From: an uncultured Granulosicoccaceae bacterium
GTDB taxonomy: Bacteria > Pseudomonadota > Gammaproteobacteria > Granulosicoccales > Granulosicoccaceae
Direction of reading: 5' to 3'
NCBI GenBank assembly: GCA_938035945.1
Contig: CALHOU010000052.1
Span: 1-46,006 of the forward strand
Length of the DNA stretch: 46,006 nt
Every line of letters starts with the position of its first letter. Positions within the stretch are counted from its first letter, which is position 1. The position numbers and the translations under genes are program-made. The notes under the pieces are model-generated. The model was not told where the DNA came from. It saw only the letters and a list, made by a program, of their open reading frames with translations, and did no database searches. Below, in pieces: positions 19,482 to 29,036 of this stretch.

Positions 19482-20191
19482 AGACCTTGCGCTAAGGTAC
19501 CGTGCGTTAACGTCAGCACAGTGTCCATCCGAGACGCTAATTTTGTATCGTGAGTCACAATCAAAAAACTGGTGGAGGATTCTTGATTTAACTCCAACAG
19601 CAACTCATACACTTTGTCGGCGGTTCCCTCATCCAGGTTACCCGTCGGCTCATCTGCTAATACAACTTTTGGGTCGGTCACCAAAGCGCGCGCGATAGCT
19701 GCACGTTGTCGCTCGCCACCGGATAGTTCAGACGGCTTATGCCGCAATCGGTCGCCCAGACCAACCCGCTCCAAAAGGGATGCCGACTTTTCAGTGGCTT
19801 GTTTTACCGAATCTTTGCGAATCAACAACGGCATAGCCACATTTTCCAGCGCAGAAAATTCAGGTAGCAGATGATGAAACTGATACACAAAACCCATGTT
19901 CTTATTACGCAGCACACCACGTGCTCGTTGACTTAATTTCGATAAGTCTTGACCGGCCAAAACCACCGAACCACTGGTGGGTTTATCTAAACCACCGAGT
20001 AGATGCAACAGTGTGCTTTTACCACTACCCGATGAACCAACGATACCAATGCGATCACCACGATTAATGGTTAAGCTTAGTTGCTTGAGCACATCGACAC
20101 TTAAATCACCTTGCGAGTAACGGCGGCTTATATCGGTTGCTACCAATACAGGCTCTTGCTCTGGTGCACTTACAGCTGGATTTGAATTCAT
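19478..20191 (-). CDS. lolD: Lipoprotein-releasing system ATP-binding protein LolD
   Basis: 237 residues from the ATG at 20191, which lies 5 nt after the permease stop; the longer open frame back to 20314 lies inside the permease gene and is not credible. Seen: Walker [10 protein letters not shown] at 52-60, Q-loop [22 protein letters not shown] (LolD-like), signature [15 protein letters not shown] from 156, Walker [13 protein letters not shown] and H-loop IVTHD. Known role: cytosolic ATPase that drives extraction of outer-membrane-destined lipoproteins from the inner membrane to LolA. Context with the adjacent LolC/E-type permease supports this over the related FtsE/MacB ATPases. Confidence 0.95.
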   Translation of the reverse strand: MNSNPAVSAPEQEPVLVATDISRRYSQGDLSVDVLKQLSLTINRGDRIGIVGSSGSGKSTLLHLLGGLDKPTSGSVVLAGQDLSKLSQRARGVLRNKNMGFVYQFHHLLPEFSALENVAMPLLIRKDSVKQATEKSASLLERVGLGDRLRHKPSELSGGERQRAAIARALVTDPKVVLADEPTGNLDEGTADKVYELLLELNQESSTSFLIVTHDTKLASRMDTVLTLTHGTLAQGL

Positions 20192-20196
20192 ATCGT

Positions 20197-21447
20197 TTAC
20201 TCGTATGCCAGTGCGGATGCAGGGTCGGTTCGCGACGCTCGCCATGCCGGATACAAGGTTGCTAAAACAGATAAACCAAACGACATTGCCGCTATGCGTG
20301 CAACGTTCGGCCATTGCAAATCGGATGGCATTTTATCAATGTAGTACACCTCAGGGTTTAGCACAGGCCCGGTAAAGCGCTCAATAAAAGGCACAACCAC
20401 ATCGATATTGGATGCCAGCAACACACCGCCAAGTACGCCGAACACAGTACCTACCACACCAATCAACGTGCCTTGGATTAGAAAGATCGCCATGATCGCA
20501 CCAGGTGATGCCCCTTGGGTGCGCATGATAGCAATATCGGCTTGTTTGTCTTGCACCATCATGACAAGCGTGGACACAATGTTAAAAGCCGCGACCGCGA
20601 CGATCATCGATAAGATGATAAACATCATGGTCTTTTCCATTTTCACGGCCAGAAAATAATTCGCGTTTTGTTGTGTCCAATCACTCACGTAGTAATTGAA
20701 GCCAACCTTATTTTTTATATCGCGCGCTACAAACGGCGCCCGCCCCGTGTCCTCAAGCTTTAGTCGAACACCCGAATAACCGCCACCCATTTTGAGTAGC
20801 TTGGCCGAGTCTTGCGCATGCATAACCGCTAAGTTGCGATCAAATTGAAACATGCCAAAACGAAACAATCCGGTGACAGTGAACCTTTTGATACGCGGCA
20901 CGAATCCGACTGGGGTCACACTCGCCTCTGGCGTGATGACCATAACTTTGTCGCCCACAATAGCGCCAAGGTAGGCGGCTAAATCCGCACCTAGAATGAT
21001 GCCGTACTCACCCGGCTTCAATGCCACATCTAATGATTCGGTAAATTCCAATTTATCGGCCAACTCAGAAACCGCGCTTTCTTGATCGGGTTCGATGCCA
21101 CGAATGAGTGCTCCGGTCGATCGGCCATCGGCAACTAACATCACTTGCCCTTCAACATAGGGGGCAGCGCCGAGCACTTCAGGATGGGTGTTTACTGTTT
21201 CAACAACTGACTGCCAGTCCTGCATTGGTTCACCGAAGGCGGTGACGGTGGCATGGGATGATGCGCCAACAATCCTTTCTCGCATCTCTTTTTCAAAGCC
21301 ACTCATCACTGAGGTGACCGTTATCAGCGCAGTCACGCCAAGAAAAATACCGACGATCGATATCAGCGATATGAAGGAGATAAAGTGATTGCGCCGTTTG
21401 GCCCCTGTGTAGCGGAGCCCGACGAAAAATTGATACGGTTGAAACAT
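20197..21447 (-). CDS. Lipoprotein-releasing ABC transporter permease (LolC/LolE family)
   Basis: 416 residues from the ATG at 21447, which begins [19 protein letters not shown], the standard LolC/E N-terminus; the open frame reaches back to 21570 but that extension lacks family features. An AGGA lies about 13 nt upstream. Seen: TM1 ([29 protein letters not shown]), a large periplasmic domain to about 265, then three C-terminal helices ([63 protein letters not shown]). Known role: membrane subunit of the Lol transporter. Only one permease gene is present next to lolD, instead of lolC and lolE, so it may work as a homodimer like the LolF type, unless a second gene is elsewhere. Confidence 0.93.
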   Translation of the reverse strand: MFQPYQFFVGLRYTGAKRRNHFISFISLISIVGIFLGVTALITVTSVMSGFEKEMRERIVGASSHATVTAFGEPMQDWQSVVETVNTHPEVLGAAPYVEGQVMLVADGRSTGALIRGIEPDQESAVSELADKLEFTESLDVALKPGEYGIILGADLAAYLGAIVGDKVMVITPEASVTPVGFVPRIKRFTVTGLFRFGMFQFDRNLAVMHAQDSAKLLKMGGGYSGVRLKLEDTGRAPFVARDIKNKVGFNYYVSDWTQQNANYFLAVKMEKTMMFIILSMIVAVAAFNIVSTLVMMVQDKQADIAIMRTQGASPGAIMAIFLIQGTLIGVVGTVFGVLGGVLLASNIDVVVPFIERFTGPVLNPEVYYIDKMPSDLQWPNVARIAAMSFGLSVLATLYPAWRASRTDPASALAYE

Positions 21448-21616
21448 GTAATGTTCTAGGTCCTGACCCTTGTCTTCGACAACCACTGAGCGAAAGGTTC
21501 GCCAACCACCATTTTGTTGCCAAAAAGGGGTTTCAGCCGTTCGAGTATCAGTATAGGAAATATGGGACAATTAGTTACGCAAAAGTCCTACCGATCTAAA
21601 GAATAATCGATTCACC

Positions 21617-24600
21617 ATGCCCCCAAATGACGTGAACGTAACCCTCCTGCCATTGGCCAAAAGCAGCCAAAAGCGCTGGGGCCAGCTGTATGGTTCAGCC
21701 GAATCATTAGCGATTGCGGAATTTGCAGCCCAATCGGAATCACTCGTGGTTGTAGTGGCAGCAAATACGCCCGATTTACTGCATTTAGAAGCCGAACTGG
21801 GGTTTTACTGCCACGAAGGCACCCCGTTGCAAACATTTAGCGACTGGGAGACCTTGACCTACGATCGCGTTTCACCGCATCAAGACATCATCTCCCAGCG
21901 CATTCGCACCCTCTATGCTCTGCCGAAACAGCAAAAAGGCATTGTGCTGATTACCGCATCCGCACTGATGCAACGCTTGCCTCCGCGCACATTTCTGGAG
22001 CAACACGCGCTAATTATCAATGCTGGTGAAAATCTGCAAATTGATCAATTTCGAGAGCGCTTGGTCGATGCGGGCTACCGCAATGTGTCTCAAGTGGAAG
22101 AGCGCGGTGAATTTGCCATGCGCGGCTCTATCCTCGATTTATTCCCAATGAGTAGCTCGCTGCCGTATCGGGTGGAGTTCTTTGACGACGAAATCGATAC
22201 CATTCGAACCTTCGATCCAGACACGCAACGCGGCTTGGATAAAGCATCGAGGATCGAGCTGCTACCCGCGCATGAGTTTCCGCTCAATGAAGATGGCATT
22301 GCTTTATTTCGTCGGCAATTTAGAAATGCATTCGAAGCAGAAAGTAAAAACAGCCCCATCTATGAAGCTGTGTCAGAAGGTCATGCGCCGTCGGGCATTG
22401 AATATTATTTGCCTTTATTTTTCGAACAGATGTCCGACATCTTTGACTACTTACCCAGTAACGCAATCTTTATTCAAGTAGACAAGGCCGAAGATGGCAT
22501 TCAAACGTTTTGGGACACAACCGCTGAGCGCTATGAACAACGTCGCCACGATGTAGAGCGCCCAATTTTAAGTCCTGAGCATTTGTTTATTGAACCTAAA
22601 GAAATGGGCAAACGCTTAAAAACGTTTAATTGCATTTCAACCCAACGCTTTGAAATTGAACAAACCGCGCGCAGTGGCTTGAACTTTCCTACCAAAGTGC
22701 CCGATATCTACCCGGTTGATGCGCGCGCCGAAAGGCCCATGGGTGCGCTGCAAGATTTTATAAAAGACTTTAAAGGCCGCATCTTGTTTGTGGCTGAATC
22801 CAACGGTAGACGAGAAGCCTTGCTTGATCAATTGGTCGGCAATCGTTTAACGCCTGAAACCGTCGATAGCTGGAACGGATTTCTAAGCAGCGAACGTGAA
22901 CTGTGTTTAACCACCGCTCCGCTTGATCGTGGTGTATTTATCCCCGACGCAAAAGTTGCCATTATTGTTGAGTCCCAACTTGGCGCTAGCCGGGTTAAGC
23001 GCCGAGAGCGTCGCCGCCCCACGCGCGATTCAGACGCGATTATTGCCAACTTAACCGACTTATCGTTCGGCGCACCCGTTGTGCATCTTGATCACGGCGT
23101 TGGTCGGTATCAAGGTTTAACCAGCATGAATGTGGGTGGCATGGAGAACGAGTACGTCACTATTCACTATGCAGGTGAGGACAAACTGTATGTGCCGGTA
23201 TCATCGCTACATTTAATCTCGCGCTACACCGGTGCCAGTGAAGACACCGCACCTCTGCATAAACTGGGCAGTGATGCTTGGCAAAAAGCCAAACGCAAAG
23301 CCGCCGAAAAAGCCTACGATGTGGCCGCCGAGCTACTCGAAATTCATGCCCGTCGGGCCGCACGCAAAGGCTTTGCCTTTCCAGCCAATTCGGACAACTA
23401 CACCAACTTCTCGCAAGCGTTTGCGTTTGAAGAAACACCAGATCAACTCAGTGCCATTGAAAGTGTGGTGAAAGACTTACGTTCTAACCAACCCACTGAT
23501 CGCGTAGTTTGTGGCGATGTGGGTTTTGGTAAAACCGAAGTGGCCATGCGCGCTGCATTTGTTGCAGTCGATGCTGGCAAACAGGTCGCCGTATTAGTGC
23601 CCACTACGCTGTTGGCAAAACAACACCATCAAAATTTTCTCGATCGTTTTGCTGATTGGCCAATTCAAATCGAATCTCTATCGCGCTTTGTTAAAACCAA
23701 AGACCAAAAAGCCATCTTGGAAAAACTGGCAAGCGGTGGCATCGATATCATTATTGGTACGCACAAGCTAATTCAAAAAGATGTGAAGTATAAAAACCTG
23801 GGCTTGGTGATTATTGACGAGGAACACCGTTTCGGTGTGCGGCACAAAGAACATATGAAGGCCTTGCGTTCCGAAATCGATATCGTCACGCTTACCGCAA
23901 CACCGATACCGCGAACCTTAAACATGGGTTTAGCGGGTATGCGTGATCTTTCTATTATTGCAACACCGCCGCAGCACCGACATGCGATTAAAACATTTGT
24001 CGGCGAATGGTCGGATGTGCAAATTCGTGAAGCTTGTGAACGAGAACTAACGCGCGGAGGCCAAATCTACTTTTTGCACAATGAAGTGGCAACCATCGAG
24101 CGCATTACCCGCACGTTAGAAGAGATTGTTCCAAATGCGAAAGTGCAATTCGCACACGGGCAAATGCGCGAAGCAGACTTAGAATCCGTGATGAACGACT
24201 TTTATCATCAGCGATTTAATATCTTAGTCAGCACAACCATTATCGAAAGTGGCATTGATGTGCCGAGTGCAAATACGATTATTATTAATCGCGCCGACAA
24301 ACTGGGACTTGCGCAACTGCACCAGCTACGCGGTCGTGTGGGACGTTCGCATCACCGAGCATATGCATATTTAATCACCCCACCTAAAGGCGTGATGTCA
24401 TCCGATGCGGAGAAGCGTTTAACCGCCATTGAATCTTTAGAAGATTTAGGTGTGGGTTTTACCTTAGCGACCCACGATTTGGAAATTCGTGGCGCGGGTG
24501 AACTGTTGGGTGAAGGACAGAGCGGGCAGATACAAGAGATCGGTTTTACGCTCTATACCGAATTGCTTGAACGTGCGGTTAAAGCATTAAAGTCTGGGCA

Positions 24601-25087
24601 ACTGCCCGACTACGATACGCCGCTGGCGCAAGGCACTGAAGTCGATCTCGGCGTGCCTGCCTTGCTGCCACAGGATTATGTACCCGATGTACATCACCGT
24701 CTAATATTGTACAAACGCATCGCCGCGGCCAAATCGGAGAGCGAATTAAAAGAGCTAAAGATCGAACTTATCGATCGCTTTGGTTTATTGCCTGAGCAAA
24801 CCAGCAACCTGTTTACCGTTATGCAAATGAAGCAGCGTTGTACCGAACTGGGGATTGAGCGCCTGGAAATGAATGCACATGGGGGTCGAATCCAGTTCAA
24901 CAAGGCGCCGAAGATTGATTCAATGAAGCTTATCGAATTAATTCAGAAAAGCGCCTCAACCTATCGCTTTGATGGGCAGCAAATGCTGCGGATAAGCCAA
25001 GAGTTTGATGATGTTGATCAAACGCGCGAGTTTCTTGACACATTGCTTGACAAACTGGCAATCAAAGAGAGCGCGATTGTTTCGTAG
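21617..25087 (+). CDS. mfd: Transcription-repair coupling factor
   Basis: 1156 residues, full length for Mfd. Domains in order: UvrB-like N-terminal region (about 20-330); RNA polymerase-interacting domain near 485-550 (VVHLDHGVGRYQGL); superfamily 2 translocase with GDVGFGKTEVAM near 633, DEEHRFGV near 735, TATPIPRTLNMG, and motif VI LRGRVGRSHHRAYAYL; C-terminal TRCF domain from about 1000. Known role: displaces stalled RNA polymerase at lesions and recruits UvrA. It is divergent from lolC/E with a gap of about 170 bp to that gene's preferred start and is followed by csiV, the same neighbour as in Vibrio cholerae. Confidence 0.98.
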   Translation: MPPNDVNVTLLPLAKSSQKRWGQLYGSAESLAIAEFAAQSESLVVVVAANTPDLLHLEAELGFYCHEGTPLQTFSDWETLTYDRVSPHQDIISQRIRTLYALPKQQKGIVLITASALMQRLPPRTFLEQHALIINAGENLQIDQFRERLVDAGYRNVSQVEERGEFAMRGSILDLFPMSSSLPYRVEFFDDEIDTIRTFDPDTQRGLDKASRIELLPAHEFPLNEDGIALFRRQFRNAFEAESKNSPIYEAVSEGHAPSGIEYYLPLFFEQMSDIFDYLPSNAIFIQVDKAEDGIQTFWDTTAERYEQRRHDVERPILSPEHLFIEPKEMGKRLKTFNCISTQRFEIEQTARSGLNFPTKVPDIYPVDARAERPMGALQDFIKDFKGRILFVAESNGRREALLDQLVGNRLTPETVDSWNGFLSSERELCLTTAPLDRGVFIPDAKVAIIVESQLGASRVKRRERRRPTRDSDAIIANLTDLSFGAPVVHLDHGVGRYQGLTSMNVGGMENEYVTIHYAGEDKLYVPVSSLHLISRYTGASEDTAPLHKLGSDAWQKAKRKAAEKAYDVAAELLEIHARRAARKGFAFPANSDNYTNFSQAFAFEETPDQLSAIESVVKDLRSNQPTDRVVCGDVGFGKTEVAMRAAFVAVDAGKQVAVLVPTTLLAKQHHQNFLDRFADWPIQIESLSRFVKTKDQKAILEKLASGGIDIIIGTHKLIQKDVKYKNLGLVIIDEEHRFGVRHKEHMKALRSEIDIVTLTATPIPRTLNMGLAGMRDLSIIATPPQHRHAIKTFVGEWSDVQIREACERELTRGGQIYFLHNEVATIERITRTLEEIVPNAKVQFAHGQMREADLESVMNDFYHQRFNILVSTTIIESGIDVPSANTIIINRADKLGLAQLHQLRGRVGRSHHRAYAYLITPPKGVMSSDAEKRLTAIESLEDLGVGFTLATHDLEIRGAGELLGEGQSGQIQEIGFTLYTELLERAVKALKSGQLPDYDTPLAQGTEVDLGVPALLPQDYVPDVHHRLILYKRIAAAKSESELKELKIELIDRFGLLPEQTSNLFTVMQMKQRCTELGIERLEMNAHGGRIQFNKAPKIDSMKLIELIQKSASTYRFDGQQMLRISQEFDDVDQTREFLDTLLDKLAIKESAIVS

Positions 25088-25103
25088 TTTCAGGATTAGC
25101 CCG

Positions 25104-25109
25104 TATAAT
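25104..25109 (+). promoter_or_regulatory. Candidate -10 box for csiV
   Basis: A perfect TATAAT lies 36 nt upstream of the csiV ATG, in the short gap after mfd. No good -35 is found at 16-18 nt upstream; the nearest TTG is too far. A weak or activated promoter is possible. Confidence 0.35.
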
Positions 25110-25144
25110 GAACCTATGGCATTAACCCGTTACTCAGGTGAAGC

Positions 25145-25837
25145 ATGAAAACTACCGTATTGCCCAAGCGAACAACTGGCCGCCCATTCTTTATAGCGTG
25201 TATGTTGGCTTTCGCCAGTGTGCTCACTGGCAGCCATGCTTATGCGCAAGATAAAAACTATCTGGTTGAAGTTGTGGTGTTTGAAAACATCGCCGAGGCG
25301 AAAAAAGCCACAGCTGGTAGTCTGTATTTTCCGCGCATCAATTCAGCCATTGGACTCAACAGCGATCAAGCGGCCGCGGCAGGTTTCGCCCTACTCGATG
25401 AAGCCTTAACGCTTGATGATGCTGCACAAAAAATACGTAATAGCGGTAACTACCGCTTACTTAAACATTTCGCCTGGCGCCAACCCGGATTGGATTCAAA
25501 GAATGCCAAAGCCATCCGAATTAATTTAGGCAGCACCATGCCTATCTATATTCCTGAAGACGTAAAGCCATATAAGAAGTTTATTCCAGCTTCTGCCCAA
25601 CCCGATCCTGGACGTACACGCAAAATCACCACCACAACGGTGACCGGTTATCTTAAAGTGCGGTTGCAGCGATTTTTGCACCTCGATGCACGATTGGTAT
25701 TCACTGACACTGAAAACCAGAGAAGTTACCGTCTTTCACAAAGTCGTAAAATGCGCAGCGGTGAATTTCACTATATCGACAACCCCCGATTTGGACTGCT
25801 GGTCAAAATCCTCCCGCTGGAAGCTGCTACCAATTAG
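25145..25837 (+). CDS. csiV: CsiV family periplasmic protein
   Basis: 230 residues. Seen: a signal peptide (PFFIACMLAFASVLTG, cleavage near SHAYAQ), then NYLVEVVVFEN at the start of the mature part, HFAWRQPG in the middle and a C-terminal half with VTGYLKVRLQRFLHLDARLVF and SRKMRSGEFHYIDNPRFGLLVKI. These blocks are characteristic of the CsiV family. In Vibrio cholerae CsiV binds peptidoglycan and is needed for PBP1A activity through LpoA, and its gene is also next to mfd. A good ribosome binding site (AGGTGA) precedes the ATG. The role in cell-wall synthesis here is by family and context. Confidence 0.82.
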   Translation: MKTTVLPKRTTGRPFFIACMLAFASVLTGSHAYAQDKNYLVEVVVFENIAEAKKATAGSLYFPRINSAIGLNSDQAAAAGFALLDEALTLDDAAQKIRNSGNYRLLKHFAWRQPGLDSKNAKAIRINLGSTMPIYIPEDVKPYKKFIPASAQPDPGRTRKITTTTVTGYLKVRLQRFLHLDARLVFTDTENQRSYRLSQSRKMRSGEFHYIDNPRFGLLVKILPLEAATN

Positions 25838-25952
25838 ACCCAAAACAAGCGTTTATCGTGCGCTGGTTTGCATTCTGGGCTATTTTGCCACGGTGTAGAC
25901 CCCAACAGGACGCTATTCAGGATACGTTCAGTCGGGCACCAGTAGAGTGTTC

Positions 25953-25975
25953 GCAACGTCAACGCACGACGTTGC
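25953..25975. promoter_or_regulatory. Inverted repeat upstream of glycine-zipper gene
   Basis: GCAACGT and ACGTTGC flank a 9-nt spacer, ending about 20 nt before the start codon at 25997 and just before the likely ribosome binding site (GCGAGG). It could be an operator or a leader hairpin; no function is assigned. Confidence 0.3.
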
Positions 25976-25996
25976 CAATACAAAGCGAGGCTTAAC

Positions 25997-26638
25997 ATGA
26001 AACAAATTATTGCAGCAACAGTGCTGGTCGGCATCAGCAACTTAGCCATAGCAGCAGACACTCCGCAATTGCGTCACCGCTTCACCGAATATGCAAACGT
26101 TATTGATGTACAACCGGTATTTAAGCGGGTTCGTTATGAGAAACCACAGCGAGAATGTTGGATTGAACAAGAAGAACATGTGGTCATTCGAGAAGGTTCA
26201 AATCAATCCTTCGGCTCAAGCAGTCAATCATCACGCACCTACAGTGGTGGCGATGCCATTATCGGCGGTTTAATCGGTGGCGTGATTGGCAACCAAATCG
26301 GTAAACGTGGTAGCCGTGGCGCGCGCAATGGTGCAACCGTTGCCGGTGCTATTGTCGGCTCGGTACTGGCCAATGAGGCGCGTGGTTCTGATGTCGCTCG
26401 ACACCGTCGCCATCGCCAAAGCAACAACCAGCGGTTCGAGACTCGTCAACCTCAGCGTGTTGTGACCACACGCCCTGTTGAACGCTGCCGCGAAACAACC
26501 CATACTTCGTATGAGAACCGCGTCCAAGCCTATGATGTGACTTATGAGTATCGTGGGCAATCATTCACAACACGCATGAAACGCGACCCTGGTGATCGCA
26601 TCGAATTGCAAGTGAACGTAAAGCCTGCACGCCAATAG
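25997..26638 (+). CDS. Glycine-zipper 2TM domain envelope protein
   Basis: 213 residues. Seen: a signal peptide ending AIAAD near residue 20, a Ser-rich linker, then a glycine zipper GGLIGGVIGNQIGKRG and VAGAIVGSVLAN at about 88-125, the Rickettsia 17-kDa antigen-like two-helix motif that inserts into membranes. The C-terminal domain has a conserved VERCRETTHTSYENRV and YEYRGQSFTTRM pattern seen in related gammaproteobacterial proteins, and Cys at about 53 and 163 could pair. No lipobox Cys follows the signal peptide. Function is unknown for this subfamily; a general envelope role is likely. GAGG about 7 nt upstream supports the ATG. Confidence 0.8.
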   Translation: MKQIIAATVLVGISNLAIAADTPQLRHRFTEYANVIDVQPVFKRVRYEKPQRECWIEQEEHVVIREGSNQSFGSSSQSSRTYSGGDAIIGGLIGGVIGNQIGKRGSRGARNGATVAGAIVGSVLANEARGSDVARHRRHRQSNNQRFETRQPQRVVTTRPVERCRETTHTSYENRVQAYDVTYEYRGQSFTTRMKRDPGDRIELQVNVKPARQ

Positions 26639-26681
26639 GCGTTGCAGGAAGTCTTAACAAGAGATTTTGTACGTTATTAAT

Positions 26682-26984
26682 ATGAAGCTTCAAACGCACA
26701 AGCTTATGACAACACGATCGGTCAAACGGTTTCGTTTGGCTGGTCTGCTGCCCATGCTCGTTTTGAGCATGCTGTTAAGCCTAGGCCACCCCACACAAGC
26801 ATTTGCTGATAGCCATCAGCGCACCCGCGCCGAAGCTATTGAGATTGCAAAATCACGCAGCGCTGATGGTCGCGTGCTTGGTGTGAAAAAGAAGACAGAC
26901 AAAAACGGCAATTCAGTGTTTGCGGTTAAAATAATTTCCAATGGCCGAGTGAAAGTCTACGCCATTCGCGAATTCACTAACTAA
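26682..26984 (+). CDS. Small secreted PepSY-like protein
   Basis: 100 residues from ATG 26682; an in-frame TTG at 26667 and ATG at 26706 are alternatives. Seen: signal peptide with core LAGLLPMLVLSMLLSL and cleavage near QAFADS, then a short domain beginning TRAEAIEIAKSR, followed by VLGVKKKTDKNGNSVFAVKIISNGRVKVYAIRE, the alpha plus beta-hairpin pattern of PepSY domains. It lies 11 nt upstream of the response regulator. Small PepSY proteins often sit with PhoP/PhoQ-like or metal-responsive two-component systems and are inferred to modulate the sensor in the periplasm. That role is inference here. Confidence 0.75.
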   Translation: MKLQTHKLMTTRSVKRFRLAGLLPMLVLSMLLSLGHPTQAFADSHQRTRAEAIEIAKSRSADGRVLGVKKKTDKNGNSVFAVKIISNGRVKVYAIREFTN

Positions 26985-26995
26985 GGTTTAGTAGC

Positions 26996-27697
26996 ATGCG
27001 CGCATTGGTTGTTGAAGATGAACAAACGCTTCGCGAGCAAATCGAATCAACCTTAAGAGATCACGAGTTCGCGATTGACTCCGCCGCCGACGGTGACGAA
27101 GGCTTATACCTTGCCACAACGATGCCAATTGATATCGCTATTATCGATCTTGGCCTACCTGGTATCGATGGTCTTAGCCTGATTCGAAAACTGCGAAAAA
27201 AAGAATGTACCTATCCCGTTTTAATTCTTACAGCCAGAGACAACTGGCAAGATAAAGTAGAAGGCTTAGAAGCTGGTGCTGATGACTATCTGGCCAAGCC
27301 GTTTCACTTAGAAGAATTGATGGCACGCTTGCGAGCACTGTTGCGACGTTCTGGTGGCTGGTCTGAATCACAACTACGATTCGGCCGATTAACAATTGAT
27401 ACCCGCACACAAAAAGTCAGCGTCGACAATAAAGATGTCGAACTCACCGCCTATGAATATCGTGTGCTGTCCTACCTTGGAACACATGCTGGTAGTGTCA
27501 TCAGTAAAAACAAATTACTCGATCATCTGTATGAAGAAGAAAGCAACCCAGATCCAAATGTGGTTGAGGTCTTTATCCGCCGCCTACGGCAAAAACTCGA
27601 TAAAGATAAAACCCTGAATCCGATTGAAACCTTACGCGGGCGAGGCTACCGCCTGGCGCTCGATCGAGAACGCGAACCTGGCGATTCGACAAGCTAA
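26996..27697 (+). CDS. OmpR/PhoP-family response regulator
   Basis: 233 residues. Receiver domain residues 1-115 with acidic E7/D8, phospho-acceptor D51 (IIDLGLPG), T79 and K101 (LAKPF). A C-terminal winged-helix DNA-binding domain follows (about 130-225: LTAYEYRVLSYLG, VEVFIRRLRQKLD, ETLRGRGYRL). All catalytic residues are present. An AAGG lies about 9 nt upstream of the ATG. It is followed without a gap by a histidine kinase (TAA then GTG), so the two are a cognate pair. Sequence style is PhoP-like, but the stimulus and targets cannot be read. Confidence 0.95.
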   Translation: MRALVVEDEQTLREQIESTLRDHEFAIDSAADGDEGLYLATTMPIDIAIIDLGLPGIDGLSLIRKLRKKECTYPVLILTARDNWQDKVEGLEAGADDYLAKPFHLEELMARLRALLRRSGGWSESQLRFGRLTIDTRTQKVSVDNKDVELTAYEYRVLSYLGTHAGSVISKNKLLDHLYEEESNPDPNVVEVFIRRLRQKLDKDKTLNPIETLRGRGYRLALDREREPGDSTS

Positions 27698-29032
27698 GTG
27701 CGATCAATAACCTCCAGGCTGCTAACCAGCACAGCGATTGTGTTAGCCATCTTTGTTCTTCTCACCGGGCTTTCAGTGAGTTATTCCGTAAAGAAACGCG
27801 CCGAAACTGCCCTGTTTGATCGACTACAAGGCTTGGTATACGGCATTTTAGGCGCAACTGAAATAGAGGGCGACAACCCTGTGTTGGTGGTTAATGACTT
27901 GGCCCTGCCCGATCAACGTCTCAATCAGGAAACCAGCGGTTTGTTTGCCGAACTAATCGGTAACGGTGGCGCGAAAGTGTGGGAATCTAAGTCGGTTTCG
28001 TCCATGGTGCCCAAGGTGGCCTACTCGCCTATTGGTGAATGGGTATTTGAACGGGTCGATCAGGATGGCTCAAGCGATGTACACCGCATGCAGTTTGCCA
28101 CTGTGTGGGAACTTGAATCTGGCGAAGAAGTGCCGTTCATTGTGCATGTAGTGGCCGATGCCCAGATCATCACAGGCCAACTGCGTCGGTTCGATCAAAC
28201 CCTTTGGGCGAGCCTGTTAGCCTCAGCCATTGGGTTACTGTTACTGCAGCTTTGGATTCTAAATCGTTCTTTGCAACCACTGCACGAGATTGGGCAAGAG
28301 CTAAATGAGATTGAAAAAGGCACGCGAGAAAAACTAGACGAGGCTGTGCCCGGTGAACTAAAACCATTAGCCAATAGCATTAATACACTTTTGGTGAGTG
28401 AAAAAAACCGGCACCAACAATACCGGCACTTGCTCGATGACCTTGCGCACAGTTTAAAAACGCCTTTGTCGGTGCTTAAAAACGTAAGCAACACGGGCAA
28501 TAAAAGCACCGCTGACAACCAGGTAATTGATGAACAAACCGGGCAAATGCAAGCAACCATCGAACACTATTTGCAACGCGCAGCCATGCGTGCTCCACAA
28601 TATTTATCCAAGCCCGTTTCACCACTGCCAGTGATTAACAAACTGTGTGATTCGCTAACCAAGATCTATCACGAGCCCTCACCTGAGTTTAATATTGACG
28701 TGGATGAATCGTTCAAGGTCCGTTTGGCGGATGTGGATTTGTTCGAAATATTGGGCAACGTACTCGATAATGCCTGTAAATATGGCGCTAAGCATATTCA
28801 GATCAGTGTTGATGACGCCGGCAGGGCTTTACTGATTGACGATGATGGTCCGGGGTTTCCGACCAAGCTTGGCTCAACCCTTCTCGAACGCGGAGCGCGT
28901 GCAGATACAGCGATAGAAGGACAAGGGCTTGGACTGGCTGCCAGCGCAGAAATGCTGCAAAGCTACGGTGGTGAATTAAAGCTGGACGCAAGCCCCAGAG
29001 GCGGGGCTCGCGTTGTACTGCGGTTCTCGTAA
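27698..29032 (+). CDS. PhoQ-like sensor histidine kinase
   Basis: 444 residues, GTG start immediately after the regulator stop. Seen: TM1 at about 10-30, a periplasmic sensor of about 135 residues, TM2 at about 168-189, a HAMP-like linker, the H box DDLAHSLKTPL with H251 (the AHSLKTPL form is typical of PhoQ-type kinases), N box NVLDNACKYG at 354-363, and G boxes DDDGPGFP and GQGLGLA. Known role: autophosphorylation on His and transfer to the partner's D51. The sensor region contains acidic stretches (TEIEGDN, ESGEEV) that could bind cations, but this is not proof. The stop lies 4 nt from that of the convergent methyltransferase gene. Confidence 0.93.
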   Translation: MRSITSRLLTSTAIVLAIFVLLTGLSVSYSVKKRAETALFDRLQGLVYGILGATEIEGDNPVLVVNDLALPDQRLNQETSGLFAELIGNGGAKVWESKSVSSMVPKVAYSPIGEWVFERVDQDGSSDVHRMQFATVWELESGEEVPFIVHVVADAQIITGQLRRFDQTLWASLLASAIGLLLLQLWILNRSLQPLHEIGQELNEIEKGTREKLDEAVPGELKPLANSINTLLVSEKNRHQQYRHLLDDLAHSLKTPLSVLKNVSNTGNKSTADNQVIDEQTGQMQATIEHYLQRAAMRAPQYLSKPVSPLPVINKLCDSLTKIYHEPSPEFNIDVDESFKVRLADVDLFEILGNVLDNACKYGAKHIQISVDDAGRALLIDDDGPGFPTKLGSTLLERGARADTAIEGQGLGLAASAEMLQSYGGELKLDASPRGGARVVLRFS

Positions 29033-29036
29033 AGCT

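Noticed and set aside
20192..20314. Longer lolD start at 20314
   Set aside because: It would lie inside the permease gene and adds 41 residues unlike LolD; the ATG at 20191 fits the family.
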